DNA of 64,000 bases from an uncultured Alphaproteobacteria bacterium. Its GTDB lineage: Bacteria > Pseudomonadota > Alphaproteobacteria > Thalassobaculales > Thalassobaculaceae. Below the pieces are notes generated by a model, which did no database searches, was not told where the DNA came from, and saw only the letters and a list, made by a program, of their open reading frames with translations. Positions 46,660 to 55,288 of the stretch are shown here, in pieces (within the stretch, counting starts at the first letter, position 1; each line of letters starts with the position of its first letter). Both the position numbers and the translations under genes were made by a program. Location of the stretch: assembly GCA_937776645.1 (NCBI GenBank), contig CALMRI010000045.1, positions 1 to 64,000 of the forward strand, given 5' to 3'.

Positions 46660-48057
46660 CTACGCCAAAGCGGGCAGGGCGATCGGCCGCACGGTCTCAT
46701 AGGCGCGACTGGCCGCCAAAACCTTGTCGTCACGGTTCATCGGCCCGACGATCTGCAATCCAGCCGGCAGGCCGTTCGAGCATAACCCGCAGGGAATGGT
46801 TGCCGCCGGGTGCCGCCCGAGGTTGAACGGATAGGAAAACGGCGTCCATCGGGTCCAGCGATCCATGCCCGAACCCACTGGTACTTCTTCGCCGACCTCG
46901 AAAGCCGTGATTGGCAAGGTCGGGGTCAGCAGCAAATCATATCGATCAAGGAATTGGTTAAGCTTGGTGCCAGCGGCCTCACGCTCGGCATTGGCGTCGA
47001 GATAGTCGTTCAAGGTGATCTCGGCGCCCTCAAGGCCAACCTGCCGGAAGCCCGGTTCCAGCACCGCCAGTTGTTCTTCGGTCATTGTGCGTTGCAAACG
47101 CGCCGCGCCGGTATACCAAAAGGTCCTAAACAGGTCGTGCTGGTCGCCGAGGCCGGGGTCTACTTCCTCCACATGGGCGCCCAGCGCGGTGAAGGTCTCG
47201 GCAGCCGCCTTGACCAGGGCAGCGATTTCCGGATCGACCTCAGCGTGGCCAAGATCCGGGCTGAAGGCAATCCGCCATCCCTTGACCGAAGCGCCAAGGC
47301 TGCCGCGCCAGTCCTCTCCCGTGGCTGGCAGTGCGTACCAATCCTTCGGGTCCGGCTCGGCCATCACCGTCAGCATCAACGACGCATCGGCGACGGTTCG
47401 GGTCATCGGGCCTTGATGCGACAGGCTGCCAAAGCCGCTGGCCGGCCAGGTCGGCACCCGTCCGAAGGTCGGCTTGATCCCGTAGATCCCGGTATAGCCG
47501 GCGGGCATGCGGATCGATCCGCCGCCGTCGGAACCGTGATGCAGCGCGCCCATGCAGGCCGCCGCCGCCGCCGCCGCGCCGCCGGAGGAACCGCCCGGGG
47601 TCTTGCTTGGATCCCAGGGGTTGCGGGTGATCCCAGTCAGCGGGCTGTCGGTTACCCCTTTCCAGCCGAATTCAGGGGTCGTGGTCTTGCCCAGCAACAC
47701 CGCGCCATGGGCCCGAAGCTTGCCGACCAACGGGTGATCCTCATCCCAAGGCCCGTCCTCGCTGGAGCTCAGCGAGCCGCGCCGGGTCGACCAGCCCTTA
47801 GTCGCGACCAGATCCTTGATCGTGGTCGGCACCCCGTCGACCAGCCCGGCCGGCACCCCCTTGACCCAGCGCGCCTCGGAGGCACGCGCCGCCTCGAGCG
47901 CTCGGGCCTCATCGACCAGGCGAAAGGCGTTGAAGGTTCCGTCATATTTGTCGATCCGGACCAGCACCGCCTTGGTCGCCTCCACCGGCGACAGGGTTTT
48001 TTGGGCATAGGCATGCAGCAATTCGGTGGCCGAGAAGAGAGCAGGATCGGTGGTCAT
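46660..48057 (-). CDS. Amidase (amidase-signature family)
   Basis: A 465-residue amidase with the Ser-cisSer-Lys triad at Lys81 (TTIKD), Ser157 (GGSSGG) and Ser181 (GGGSIR). The signature GGSSGGAAAAAAACMGAL is very Ala-rich. It hydrolyses carboxamides to acids and ammonia; the family includes GatA but the context excludes that, as no gatB or gatC is adjacent. The start MTTDPALFSATELL has GGAGACC upstream. The product may feed the same amide or acid catabolism suggested elsewhere in the window. Confidence 0.92.
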   Translation of the reverse strand: MTTDPALFSATELLHAYAQKTLSPVEATKAVLVRIDKYDGTFNAFRLVDEARALEAARASEARWVKGVPAGLVDGVPTTIKDLVATKGWSTRRGSLSSSEDGPWDEDHPLVGKLRAHGAVLLGKTTTPEFGWKGVTDSPLTGITRNPWDPSKTPGGSSGGAAAAAAACMGALHHGSDGGGSIRMPAGYTGIYGIKPTFGRVPTWPASGFGSLSHQGPMTRTVADASLMLTVMAEPDPKDWYALPATGEDWRGSLGASVKGWRIAFSPDLGHAEVDPEIAALVKAAAETFTALGAHVEEVDPGLGDQHDLFRTFWYTGAARLQRTMTEEQLAVLEPGFRQVGLEGAEITLNDYLDANAEREAAGTKLNQFLDRYDLLLTPTLPITAFEVGEEVPVGSGMDRWTRWTPFSYPFNLGRHPAATIPCGLCSNGLPAGLQIVGPMNRDDKVLAASRAYETVRPIALPALA

Positions 48058-48208
48058 GAAAGGTCTCCATCGGCGGCTCGGGCCGGAGGCGGTGGGCCAG
48101 AGGCAAGAACAAAGACAAAAGCAGGGGACACGAGCTTAGGACGCTCGGATCGATGGGTAAAGCCTTGGGGAAAAGCGGCTGGGCAACGCTAACCGGTGGC
48201 CAACAGGC

Positions 48209-48319
48209 TCAATGAATGTCGAACAAGCCGTCGTTCTTCACTTCATAGGCCGCGACCATCAGCGTGCTCACCATCTCGCCACTCTTGGCGAAAGGCAAGA
48301 TCAACCGCTCATAGGTCAT
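48209..48319 (-). pseudogene. PAS-like domain C-terminal stub
   Basis: A 36-codon frame reads MTYERLILPFAKSGEMVS and ends VKNDGLFDIH. The pattern YERLxLPxxxxGExVxxLM resembles the C-terminus of the small PAS_5-type sensory proteins common in alphaproteobacteria. In-frame upstream residues IFGAI also fit, but beyond them the sequence turns into IS30 debris. It is probably what remains of a PAS protein cut by insertion. The bases between here and the amidase (48058-48208) contain nothing recognisable. Confidence 0.4.
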
Positions 48320-48770
48320 GATCGCGCCGAAAATTCACCGCTATATATCCGCCAGCTAGGCTTGGAGCGGGTCCGTCGCAGGTTGGCGGGCTATGGGGTC
48401 GAATAGACGGGCTAGATTGTCCTGCGTCGTTGGCGCGGAGCGGTTCGGCTGGCGAATGATCTTGGTCAACCGGGATGTGCGTTCGTGAACAATGGGCCGA
48501 ATATCGCTCGATTGACGGAACAGCACCAGATCCGCCTCCCGATGGTAGATAAAGCGATAGATGGCCTCGTGACTGATCACCGTGCAACCGTGCTCCAGCG
48601 CCAGTGTGACCCAATGCTCAACGCTGACGGCGCTCGGCAAGCCGTTGCGCACGGGCCGGATCATAGCTTCCACGCCAGACCCGGATAGACCGGCTGTTAC
48701 GCTTCAATCCACGTGAGGTCGTGCTCGGCGCGCGCCGAAGCAACCGGCCAATCGCTCACAAGCTTGGAGC
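48320..48770 (-). mobile_element. IS30-family transposase remnant
   Basis: Pieces of an IS30 transposase lie in order on the minus strand. First comes the DNA-binding helix AIGRLLRRAPSTTSRGLKRN, with a TGA just before it where the family has Arg. SYDPARAQRLAERRQR follows in the same frame and then a stop. After a frame change comes VISHEAIYRFIYHR, fused by a deletion to EADLVLFRQS and VHERTSRLTKIIRQPN, which carry the first catalytic Asp region. It ends before the second catalytic motif. No terminal inverted repeats were found. The element is dead and old. Open frames of about 100 residues here are fragments, not genes. Confidence 0.7.
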
Positions 48771-48922
48771 TGCGCATAATATCTTCCCATCGCAAAACCA
48801 GTCGAAACTGGTGTTTCTCTTGATCCGTCGATTTAAGGGACCCATTCCGCCATCCCCAGTCCAATCGATGGCGTGGCAAATATGCATCTCACCCATCCCA
48901 GAGCCACCGCCGGAGGAATGGA

Positions 48923-48940
48923 TCCCGGCCTCTGCCGGGA
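48923..48940. repeat. REP-like hairpin
   Basis: A perfect 7-bp stem TCCCGGC / GCCGGGA with a 4-base loop, within GGAATGGATCCCGGCC. This sequence style matches dispersed palindromic elements common in proteobacterial intergenic regions. The rest of 48771-48996 contains no gene I can support. Confidence 0.5.
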
Positions 48941-48996
48941 TAACGGTGGGAGATGTATTGATGGGGGGGGGAAATGATGCTCGCGAAAGCCGAGGT

Positions 48997-49203
48997 TCAG
49001 TTTTTCAGTTCCAGCGGTGGTCTTTCCAGCACTCCGCCACCATGGTCGCTCGGCGTGCAGGTGCTGGAGAACATCTGCTGGACCAGACTTTCCTTACATT
49101 GCGCCCACGGTCGTTCGACGCCGTCGCCGAATTCCTCCATGTAATAATACGTTCCGAAAATGATCGCGATCAGCGCCGCCAAAATCCACATATACCGGCC
49201 CAT
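48997..49203 (-). CDS. Small single-span membrane protein, hypothetical
   Basis: A 68-residue protein with one transmembrane helix at residues 4-20 (YMWILAALIAIIFGTYYY), then a polar tail containing two Cys residues. The start at 49203 is chosen because GGAGG lies five or six bases upstream; the open frame reaches 49329 but the extra residues look like shadow. It follows the YcgN-family gene on the same strand. Function unknown. Confidence 0.6.
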   Translation of the reverse strand: MGRYMWILAALIAIIFGTYYYMEEFGDGVERPWAQCKESLVQQMFSSTCTPSDHGGGVLERPPLELKN

Positions 49204-49316
49204 CACAGCCTCCGCGTTCCAGGGATAGGACCACCTGACAATTTGGTGCGCCTGGACAGTCGCGGAAGCCCCCTGTGCAAGGGCGACGTTAAGAGTCCCG
49301 CGCTTACTGCCACGCC

Positions 49317-49769
49317 TTATTGCGGCCAATCGTCGATATACTCGGCCAGCGACTCGTCCGGGACGTCGCGCTCCGACACCGCGCGGCCGCGCACCGATAT
49401 GCCGGCCTCATGCACGGTCTCAGGGCGCCCGGAAACCAGCGGGTGCCACCAATACAGGTCCTTGCCCTCATGGATCAGCCGGTAGGCGCAGGTCGAGGGC
49501 ATCCACGGCAGATCCTCGACTAGGCGCGGCGAAAGCACCACGCAGTCCGGGACAATTTCCTTGCGGTTCTCATAGTCACCGCAGCGGCACGATGTGCAGT
49601 CCAGCAACCGGCAGGCGACGGTGGTGAAATGCAGATCGTCGGTCAGATCATCTATCAGCTTGACCAAACAGCACTTGCCGCAGCCATCACAGAGCGATTC
49701 CCACTCCTTGGACGACATTTGCCTCAGCGTCCTGGTGCGCCAGAACGGTTCGGCGATGTCGTCCGTCAC
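49317..49769 (-). CDS. YcgN-family cysteine-cluster protein (UPF0260)
   Basis: A 150-residue protein with the CxxCxxCC cluster CDGCGKCC near residue 28 and more cysteines in [14 protein letters not shown], which probably bind an iron-sulfur cluster or zinc. The whole chain follows the UPF0260 pattern, including [26 protein letters not shown]. Function is not established. It sits eight bases downstream of the class II aldolase gene stop on the same strand. Confidence 0.92.
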   Translation of the reverse strand: MTDDIAEPFWRTRTLRQMSSKEWESLCDGCGKCCLVKLIDDLTDDLHFTTVACRLLDCTSCRCGDYENRKEIVPDCVVLSPRLVEDLPWMPSTCAYRLIHEGKDLYWWHPLVSGRPETVHEAGISVRGRAVSERDVPDESLAEYIDDWPQ

Positions 49770-49777
49770 GAAGTCGG

Positions 49778-50563
49778 TCAGTCCCGGTAGCTGGCGTCGG
49801 TCTTGTCGAGGGTCCGCATCATCGCGGCGAACTCAAGCTGGCCGAAGCCGTCATCGTTGAAGGTATCGGCAAAGCCGTCGATTTCGTCGCCGGATTTGGT
49901 CGCGGTATTGTCGCCGAGCACGTCGAATGTACCCGCCGCGCCAGCATCGATCTGGATCTGACAGGCCCGCTCAAGACGGTAAAGTCTGAGGAAGGCGGCG
50001 GGGACGCTGGCGCCGACGGTCAAAAGCCCATGGCTCTTGAGGATCATCGCCTTGTGGTCGCCAAGCGAGTCCAGTAACCGCTCACGCTCGTCCAGGAACA
50101 GGCTCGGCCCTTCGTACTCGTGATAGGCCAGCCGCTTGTGGAAGGTGGTCGCGAACATGCTGATCGGCAGCAAGCCTTCCTTGACCCCGGCGACTGCCAT
50201 ACCCGCCCGGGTATGGGTGTGCATGACCACCTGGTTCTGCTCGGAATGCGCCATGTGGACAGCTGAGTGAATAACAAAACCCGCATGGTTCACGCCAAAC
50301 GGCGTGTCGTCGACTATCTTGCCGTCCATATCGATCTTCACCAAGTTCGACGCAGTGATCTCATCATAGTTCAGCCCGAACGGGTTGATCAGGAAATGCG
50401 GTTCGGCACCGGGCACGCGCGCCGTCAGATGCCCGTAGATCAGTTCAGTCCAGCCGAAGTGATCGACCAGCCGGTAGGCGGCAGCGAGTTGAACACGAAG
50501 ATCCCACTCGGCGTCGCTCAAATTCGAGCGGTCTACCTTGAAGTCAACTGGCAACTGATTCAT
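49778..50563 (-). CDS. Class II aldolase/adducin-family protein
   Basis: A 261-residue zinc aldolase-like protein. Metal ligands are probably the His pair of MHTHTRAG and the His of [20 protein letters not shown] and [17 protein letters not shown] are conserved substrate-binding segments. The start at 50563 ([10 protein letters not shown]) is preferred because GGGAGA lies seven bases upstream; earlier ATGs lack one. Members split or epimerise sugar phosphates or act in other acid pathways; here it lies 13 bases after an alpha/beta hydrolase, so a small-molecule catabolic role is likely. Confidence 0.88.
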   Translation of the reverse strand: MNQLPVDFKVDRSNLSDAEWDLRVQLAAAYRLVDHFGWTELIYGHLTARVPGAEPHFLINPFGLNYDEITASNLVKIDMDGKIVDDTPFGVNHAGFVIHSAVHMAHSEQNQVVMHTHTRAGMAVAGVKEGLLPISMFATTFHKRLAYHEYEGPSLFLDERERLLDSLGDHKAMILKSHGLLTVGASVPAAFLRLYRLERACQIQIDAGAAGTFDVLGDNTATKSGDEIDGFADTFNDDGFGQLEFAAMMRTLDKTDASYRD

Positions 50564-50576
50564 CTGCATTCTCCCG

Positions 50577-51425
50577 TCATATTCTTGCCTGGATGCTGTC
50601 GAGCACTGGCAAGAGGTACACTCGAAACGCGGCCGGATTTTCACTCATTGGAAAATGCCCAACCTCCTTCATGATAATCGCCTCGGCGCCAGGAATACGA
50701 TCGGCGGTGCGGATCGTCGCCTCCGGCGTGCACGAATAGTCATACTCACCGGTCATAAGGTAAACCGGACAAAGCGCGGTGTCGATACCGGCACTGTTAG
50801 CCGTATAGTCGGAGTCGGTGCGAAAGAAGTGCATGTCGCCTTTGAACACCCCGGTGCCACCCTGGTAGTAGTGCCAAAGCGTTTCCCAGCGAAATTCGTC
50901 GGGGCTTTGTGGCGCACAGAGGCCGGAGACCAAGCCGACGCAAAAATCGCCATTCACGAAATCCGGGTGATTCGTCCAGGAATTATCATACCACGGCGCC
51001 GGCCGGTCGGATCCTTCCAGACCAATCACTGCCTGCATTCTCTGGCTATGCTCGATAGCCAACCGGATCACCACCCGGCCGCCCATCGAGCAACCCATCA
51101 CCACCGGTTTATCCAGCTCAAGCGCGTCGAGAAAAGCGATCACCACCGCAACGTAGAAATCGCTGGTCAGCAGGTATTCCTCGTCCTGCCAACCCAGCGG
51201 CGGGGTGGATTTTCCATGCCAGGGAAGGTCGAACGCGACGACCCGGAACCGGTCGGTCACCGCCGGGTCGCACATCAGATGGCGGAACTGGCTAGAATGG
51301 GCGCCGGCGGTATGCAGGCAAACCAGCGGTGTGCCTTGTCCGGCCTCCTCGAAATAGATCCGGTGATCGCGTCCGGCGATCGACAGTGTCAGATAGCGCC
51401 CGACGATCGGTTCCAGCTCAATCAT
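50577..51425 (-). CDS. Alpha/beta hydrolase
   Basis: A 282-residue hydrolase. The nucleophile elbow is GCSMGG (Ser), the oxyanion loop LHTAGAHSSQF, the acid Asp in LMTGEYDYSC and the His in EVGHFPMSEN. The pattern resembles meta-cleavage hydrolases and esterases of aromatic pathways. The start at 51425 overlaps the stop of the upstream gene by eight bases and follows GGAGAT. It is the middle gene of a four-gene leftward set ending with YcgN. Confidence 0.9.
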   Translation of the reverse strand: MIELEPIVGRYLTLSIAGRDHRIYFEEAGQGTPLVCLHTAGAHSSQFRHLMCDPAVTDRFRVVAFDLPWHGKSTPPLGWQDEEYLLTSDFYVAVVIAFLDALELDKPVVMGCSMGGRVVIRLAIEHSQRMQAVIGLEGSDRPAPWYDNSWTNHPDFVNGDFCVGLVSGLCAPQSPDEFRWETLWHYYQGGTGVFKGDMHFFRTDSDYTANSAGIDTALCPVYLMTGEYDYSCTPEATIRTADRIPGAEAIIMKEVGHFPMSENPAAFRVYLLPVLDSIQARI

Positions 51426-51798
51426 CGCTGTTATCTCCAATCCGCGGGCGCCGCGGCGTCGCCAACACGTCTTTCACATAACGCAGATGCGAGAGCAGAA
51501 CATTAATATCCCCCTCGACCCTACAATGGCCGAAACGGTTCATCGCAAAAATGTCCTGGAAACCCGGATCGGGATGGGGTTGCCAGAACTTCTCCCAGAC
51601 AGTTTCAGGCGCGCGAATGGCGAAACTCCAAGCGCGCATGATGAACGGGCCCTCCTCCACACCGGCGATCCGGCCCTGGTCGACGGTGACGTGAAAGGTG
51701 CGCTCGCCGATCTCGATCAGGAATTCGGTGGACAGGCAGCGACCGCGACGGACAAGCCCGGGGTTGGCGTTAACTTTGGAGGCGAGCTGTTCGATCAT
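51418..51798 (-). CDS. Hypothetical protein, SCP2-like in pattern
   Basis: A 126-residue protein I do not firmly recognise. The segment EFLIEIGERTFHVTVDQGRIAGVEEGP has the strand-turn pattern of sterol-carrier-like domains, and WSFAIRAPETVWEKFWQP is also seen in SCP2-like proteins. It has no signal peptide. Its 3' end overlaps the start of the alpha/beta hydrolase by eight bases, so the two are coupled. A role as a ligand-binding partner of that hydrolase is possible but unproven. Confidence 0.6.
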   Translation of the reverse strand: MIEQLASKVNANPGLVRRGRCLSTEFLIEIGERTFHVTVDQGRIAGVEEGPFIMRAWSFAIRAPETVWEKFWQPHPDPGFQDIFAMNRFGHCRVEGDINVLLSHLRYVKDVLATPRRPRIGDNSDD

Positions 51799-51895
51799 CC
51801 GCCCACTGTAGCAGCGACCCTGCCGGGCTGGTCAATCGCCTGCCTGGCGGATATCGCGAGCCTCGGGTTGTTTGATGGCGTGGGTGCGCTCGAAA

Positions 51896-52515
51896 TCATG
51901 AATATAATTGACGCGTCAGCGGCACCGGGGCGATGCAATTGACCAGGATGCCCCATGTCGCCAATTCCTTGTCCATCGCCTTGGTGAGCGCGATTACCCC
52001 GGCCTTGGAGGCGCTATAGGCGGACATGGCCGGGGTTCCGTCCTTGCCGGCGAGCGAGGCGATATTGACGATCCTGCCCCAACCTTGGCTGACCATGCCC
52101 GGCGCCATCAATTTTGAACACAGGAACCTGCCGGTGAGATTAACCTCCAACACCCGGTGCAAGATCGACCACCGGCACGCCGTCACCGATGATCCCGGCG
52201 CTGTTGACCAGAATATCCACCTTGCCATGCGCCGCGATAGCGCCGCCGAAGGCTGCGGTGATTTCCGCCTCGTTGCTGATATCAACCTTGCTGCCGGTCG
52301 CCGGCGTGCAGCGCCGGCAGGGCCCGCTCCATCGCCGCGCCATCAACGTCTCCCACAGCGCCACGCGACAATATCATCCGGGCGGTGGCCAGACCGATAC
52401 CGCGCGCGCCACCAGTGATCACCGCCACCCGACCGTTGAGATCCCGCTGTGTCGGGATCGTGCCCGTAGTCGTGGTCTTGGCCGGGTCCTCGGCGCTGGT
52501 GAAACAGTCTATCAA
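51896..52515 (-). pseudogene. Decayed short-chain dehydrogenase
   Basis: Pieces of one SDR appear in three frames. The first is VAVITGGARGIGLATARMI, the nucleotide-binding start. The second is KVDISNEAEITAAF followed by KVDILVNSAGIIGDGVPV. The third is VLEVNLTGRFLCSKL and NIASLAGKDGTPAMSAYSASKAG, with the catalytic Ser-Tyr-Lys. The C-terminus breaks off after VNCIAP, about 60 residues before a normal end. Two frameshifts, changes around residue 40 and the truncation make it a pseudogene. It lies between the SCP2-like gene and the enolase-superfamily gene. Confidence 0.75.
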
Positions 52516-52564
52516 TACAATTTTTCCCTACGGCCGCCCCTATGATGAAGCGGTCACTCGTTGG

Positions 52565-53647
52565 CTAAACCGCGAACCTTGCCACCGCATCTGGGTTAAA
52601 GCTGAAGCCCATCCCCGGCCGGTCCGGGATGATAATATCGCCGTCGACCATCTCCATGCGCTCCTGGAACAGCTCGGTGAACCAGGGCATGTGCTCGGTG
52701 TAGTTCACGTTGGCGGCGGCGGCGCAAAGCTGCAAGCTGTGCTCGGTAAAGATATGCGGGCTGACCGGGATATCCAGAGCGGCGGCCATATTGGCGACCT
52801 TGAGCCATTCCGAGACCCCGCCGACCCGTTCCAGATCCGGCATCAGGATATCGGCGGAGCCGCGCTCCAGCATGTCCTGAAACCCATAGCGGGCGTATTC
52901 GGTCTCGCCGCTGGCGATCGGCGTATCCAGCGCGGCGGCGACCCGGGCCGAACCAGCGAGGTCATAGGCCTGGACCGGCTCCTCGAACCAGACGAGATTA
53001 TATTTCTCCAGTCCCCGACCCAGGCGGATCGCGTGATTAACGGTAAGCCCCTGGTTGGCATCGGCCATCAACCCGATCGACGGTCCGATCGCCTCGCGCA
53101 CCGCCGCCACCCGCTCCAGATCCACCGCGATCTCCGGCAGGCCGATACGCATCTTCACTGCCTTGAAACCCTCGGCGACAAAGCCCTTGGCCTCGGCCTG
53201 TAGTTCATCGATGCTCATTGAGGCCCAGAGCCCGCCACTGGCATAGGCCGGCACCCGGTCGCGCGCCCGACCCAGCATCCGGCCGACCGACATCCCCTGG
53301 GCCTTGCCCCGAATGTCCCAGCAGGCCCAATCGATGGCCGCAAGGCCGAAGATCGTCACCCCCTTATGGCCAAGGAAATTAATCTCCCGCCACATGTCGA
53401 CGTAAAGCGTCTCGGTATCGCGCGGGTCTCGGCCAACGACAGTGCCGGTCAGCATCCGGACCATCGCCTCGAGCACCGGGATTTTATGGGCGCCAATGGT
53501 CCACAGGTAGCTCTCGCCGGCCACCCCCTCGTCGGTATCGAGCCAAACCAACAGCCCGGAAACCCCGGTGATCCGGTGGATCGAGGTGCCGATCGGAGCC
53601 GGAAACGGAATCTCGATGGCCTTGGTGCGGATGCCGGTGATCTTCAT
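52565..53647 (-). CDS. Mandelate racemase/muconate-lactonizing family enzyme
   Basis: A 360-residue enolase-superfamily enzyme. The catalytic elements are Lys165-x-Arg167 (VKMRIG), the metal ligands Asp196 (ADANQG), Glu222 (FEEP) and Glu248 (GETEYARYG), and His298 (SPHIFTEH). The set is complete, so it should enolise a carboxylate, as in sugar-acid dehydratases or racemases. The start at 53647 follows AGGGGAA. Neighbouring SDR and aldolase-like genes fit an acid-sugar or mandelate-type pathway, but the exact substrate is unknown. Confidence 0.92.
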   Translation of the reverse strand: MKITGIRTKAIEIPFPAPIGTSIHRITGVSGLLVWLDTDEGVAGESYLWTIGAHKIPVLEAMVRMLTGTVVGRDPRDTETLYVDMWREINFLGHKGVTIFGLAAIDWACWDIRGKAQGMSVGRMLGRARDRVPAYASGGLWASMSIDELQAEAKGFVAEGFKAVKMRIGLPEIAVDLERVAAVREAIGPSIGLMADANQGLTVNHAIRLGRGLEKYNLVWFEEPVQAYDLAGSARVAAALDTPIASGETEYARYGFQDMLERGSADILMPDLERVGGVSEWLKVANMAAALDIPVSPHIFTEHSLQLCAAAANVNYTEHMPWFTELFQERMEMVDGDIIIPDRPGMGFSFNPDAVARFAV

Positions 53648-53808
53648 AGCGCGGTTCCCCTGCGGCGTGACGGGTTTGTTCAACCCTTATGGAACAGGGA
53701 ACCGATGGCTAATTCAAGACCGATCCGAATGCTTGGCAGGCCAGCACTATGGCGACCACCACCCCGCTCACCGTCCACTGCTATCCCGTAAAAGCCCCCA
53801 CCGCATCC

Positions 53809-53833
53809 CTGGATGATCCAGGATCCACGCCTG
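53809..53833. repeat. REP-like palindrome, copy related to 59072-59090
   Basis: CCTGGAT-G-ATCCAGG forms a perfect 7-bp inverted repeat, followed by GATCCACGCCTG. The segment ATCCAGGATCCACGCCT is nearly identical to ATCCAGGGTCCACGCCT at 59072-59090, which lies between two other genes. Such shared intergenic sequence suggests a dispersed repeat family. Confidence 0.55.
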
Positions 53834-53911
53834 AAGCGGTTCGGCGTGACGGAAGGCGTTTTATATGGGCGCTGTATTGGTGTTGTTCCGCCATTTTTCG
53901 CTCACCACAGC

Positions 53912-53930
53912 CTGAGGCGTAGGTCCTGAA
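53912..53930. repeat. Short intergenic repeat, copy 1
   Basis: CTGAGGCGTAGGTCCTGAA matches, with a few differences, CTCAGGTGTGGGTCCTGAG at about 54060-54078 in the same intergenic gap. Each copy is itself partly palindromic (CAGG ... CCTG). Confidence 0.45.
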
Positions 53931-54059
53931 ACAAGTCCAAGGATACGGATCTTGAGCAGGGCGGAAGCCTGAGGTCATTCGGTAGCTCAAATGGCGGATA
54001 ATGCTAAAAAATAGCGACATATTACTGCTGTTTCTCCCCTATCGTTTATCGTGACCGTG

Positions 54060-54078
54060 CTCAGGTGTGGGTCCTGAG
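54060..54078. repeat. Short intergenic repeat, copy 2
   Basis: CTCAGGTGTGGGTCCTGAG, a diverged second copy of the string at 53912-53930. The outer bases CTCAGG and CCTGAG are exact complements, giving a six-base stem. Confidence 0.45.
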
Positions 54079-54158
54079 GCCTTCCCTCACGTAGGTTGAG
54101 GGCGCCAGGACGACGGGTGAGATTTTACCGGATACTAACGGGCGAAAGCCGGGGCCGC

Positions 54159-54369
54159 TTAACCCGTCCTCCAATCCGGCGACAAGCGCGAGAGCAACGC
54201 CTCGACCAGATCTTTATTGTCGCGCAACGCGGCGCTGGCCTCGACGGTGATCACGAAGGCTCCGGTCCGTTGATACGCGTGGCTGACCGCGTCAAGCGCA
54301 TCGAACAGGCCGCCGGCCCCGGCAACGGCTGCAACCGATCTGGTAGCGGTGATAGGCCAATAAAGTCAT
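54159..54369 (-). CDS. Small unknown protein, probably frameshifted
   Basis: An ATG overlapping the stop of the DehI-like gene (ATGA at 54366-54369) begins MTLLAYHRYQIG. One base further on the frame must change to continue AAVAGAGGLFDALDAVS and VSHAYQRTGAFVITVEASA, ending PDWRTG at 54159. The corrected product is about 69 residues. Codon use is host-like, the overlap suggests coupled translation, and the tail has no stop for 60 codons, so a real small gene with a one-base insertion is plausible. I know no family for it. Chance open sequence cannot be excluded. Confidence 0.4.
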
Positions 54370-55196
54370 TCCGCCGGCAGGGCGTTCAGCAGCAGCGTGC
54401 CGAAACCGACCATCTGCGGGCTGGTGCCGCGATAGGTTTGGATGGCCGACAGCACGCGTTTGGTTTCAGCGGCGGTGATCGGTGGCAGTTCGGTTGGGGC
54501 GGGGAGGCCGGTAAGGATTTTCGGCGCTGTATCGACGATGCGGTCGGCTATTTTCTCGCAATTCGCCAAGACCGCAGGATCGGACAGGCGGGGGCCAAGC
54601 ACCACCGCGACATGGGCGAGATAGGCCGGCCAATGGGCGAGGATACGATACAGGCCGGGCACGAAAGCCTCGCCGGCCAGATCAGTTTCGAAGACATCGA
54701 GGACCGCGCGCCGATCCAGGTCCAGCGCCTCCCAGGGCACCATGGTGGGAAGTTGCGGCAAGGCGGTTAGCAGCGCTTGGCGACCCGGGGCCGGTTGGGT
54801 TCCAACCATTTCCGCCTGATCGGTCAACAGCCGGCGCATACAGCCAGCGAGCACCAGGTTAACCGGGCTGACCCGAGTGAAGGTTCGGCAGACATCACGG
54901 ATCACCGCCTCGTCCTGACCAGTCACACCGAGGCTGCGAAGCGCCGGGCGGGAGATCGCCGGTAGTGGCGCCAACGCCGAGATATCAACATGGTTCCAAC
55001 CGATATGCTGCACCGCGCCGGAGGCAAATCCCGGACGCATGATCCCCCAGATCCATTCCAGCAATCCCGGATAAGTGGCGAGATGGCGAAACAGCGAGGA
55101 AACATAGGGCGCCGCATAGGCCTGGCGGATCTCGTCATAGATATCGGCGACGACCCCGCTGGCCTCGCTTTCGGCCACTTCGCTCAAAATCGCCAT
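54366..55196 (-). CDS. DehI-like haloacid dehalogenase-family protein
   Basis: A 276-residue all-helical protein. The segment VADIYDEIRQAYAAPYVSS, then LFRHLATYPGLLEWIWG and RPGFASGAVQ, matches the repeat unit of DehI-type halocarboxylic acid dehalogenases. A second, diverged copy follows at about residues 190-230 (VFETDLAGEAFVPGLYRIL, AHWPAYLAH), giving the pseudo-dimer expected for DehI. Known DehI removes halogen from both enantiomers of 2-haloacids through activated water. Whether the catalytic Asp is kept cannot be confirmed by eye. The start at 55196 precedes MAILSEVAESEASG. Confidence 0.7.
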   Translation of the reverse strand: MAILSEVAESEASGVVADIYDEIRQAYAAPYVSSLFRHLATYPGLLEWIWGIMRPGFASGAVQHIGWNHVDISALAPLPAISRPALRSLGVTGQDEAVIRDVCRTFTRVSPVNLVLAGCMRRLLTDQAEMVGTQPAPGRQALLTALPQLPTMVPWEALDLDRRAVLDVFETDLAGEAFVPGLYRILAHWPAYLAHVAVVLGPRLSDPAVLANCEKIADRIVDTAPKILTGLPAPTELPPITAAETKRVLSAIQTYRGTSPQMVGFGTLLLNALPAE

Positions 55197-55288
55197 CAGC
55201 CATCCCCGCACCGACCCACTCCGTGCGCCATGCTAGCGGAGACGTGGCGCACCCTGCTACCGTTACGTAGCGGGACGGGAGAATGACC

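Larger units (their letters stand above)
53648..54158. other. Long intergenic region with REP-like repeats
   Basis: No gene is supported in these 511 bases. They hold several repeats: the palindrome CCTGGATGATCCAGG (53809-53823) running into GATCCAGGATCCACGCCTG, whose right half recurs at 59072-59090, and two copies of a CTGAGGCGTAGGTCCTGAA-like string (about 53912-53930 and 54060-54078). A 79-residue open frame on the minus strand is built from these repeats and is rejected. Confidence 0.6.

Noticed and set aside
46810-48192. 460-residue open frame opposite the amidase
   Set aside because: It is a shadow of the GC-rich amidase gene, whose catalytic triad is complete on the other strand.
53781-54020. 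79-residue frame on the minus strand
   Set aside because: It is encoded by the REP-like repeat area and has no start context or family.
54096-54770. 224-residue plus-strand frame
   Set aside because: It runs antisense through the DehI-like gene and the repeat region, with Arg/Gly-rich composition typical of shadows.
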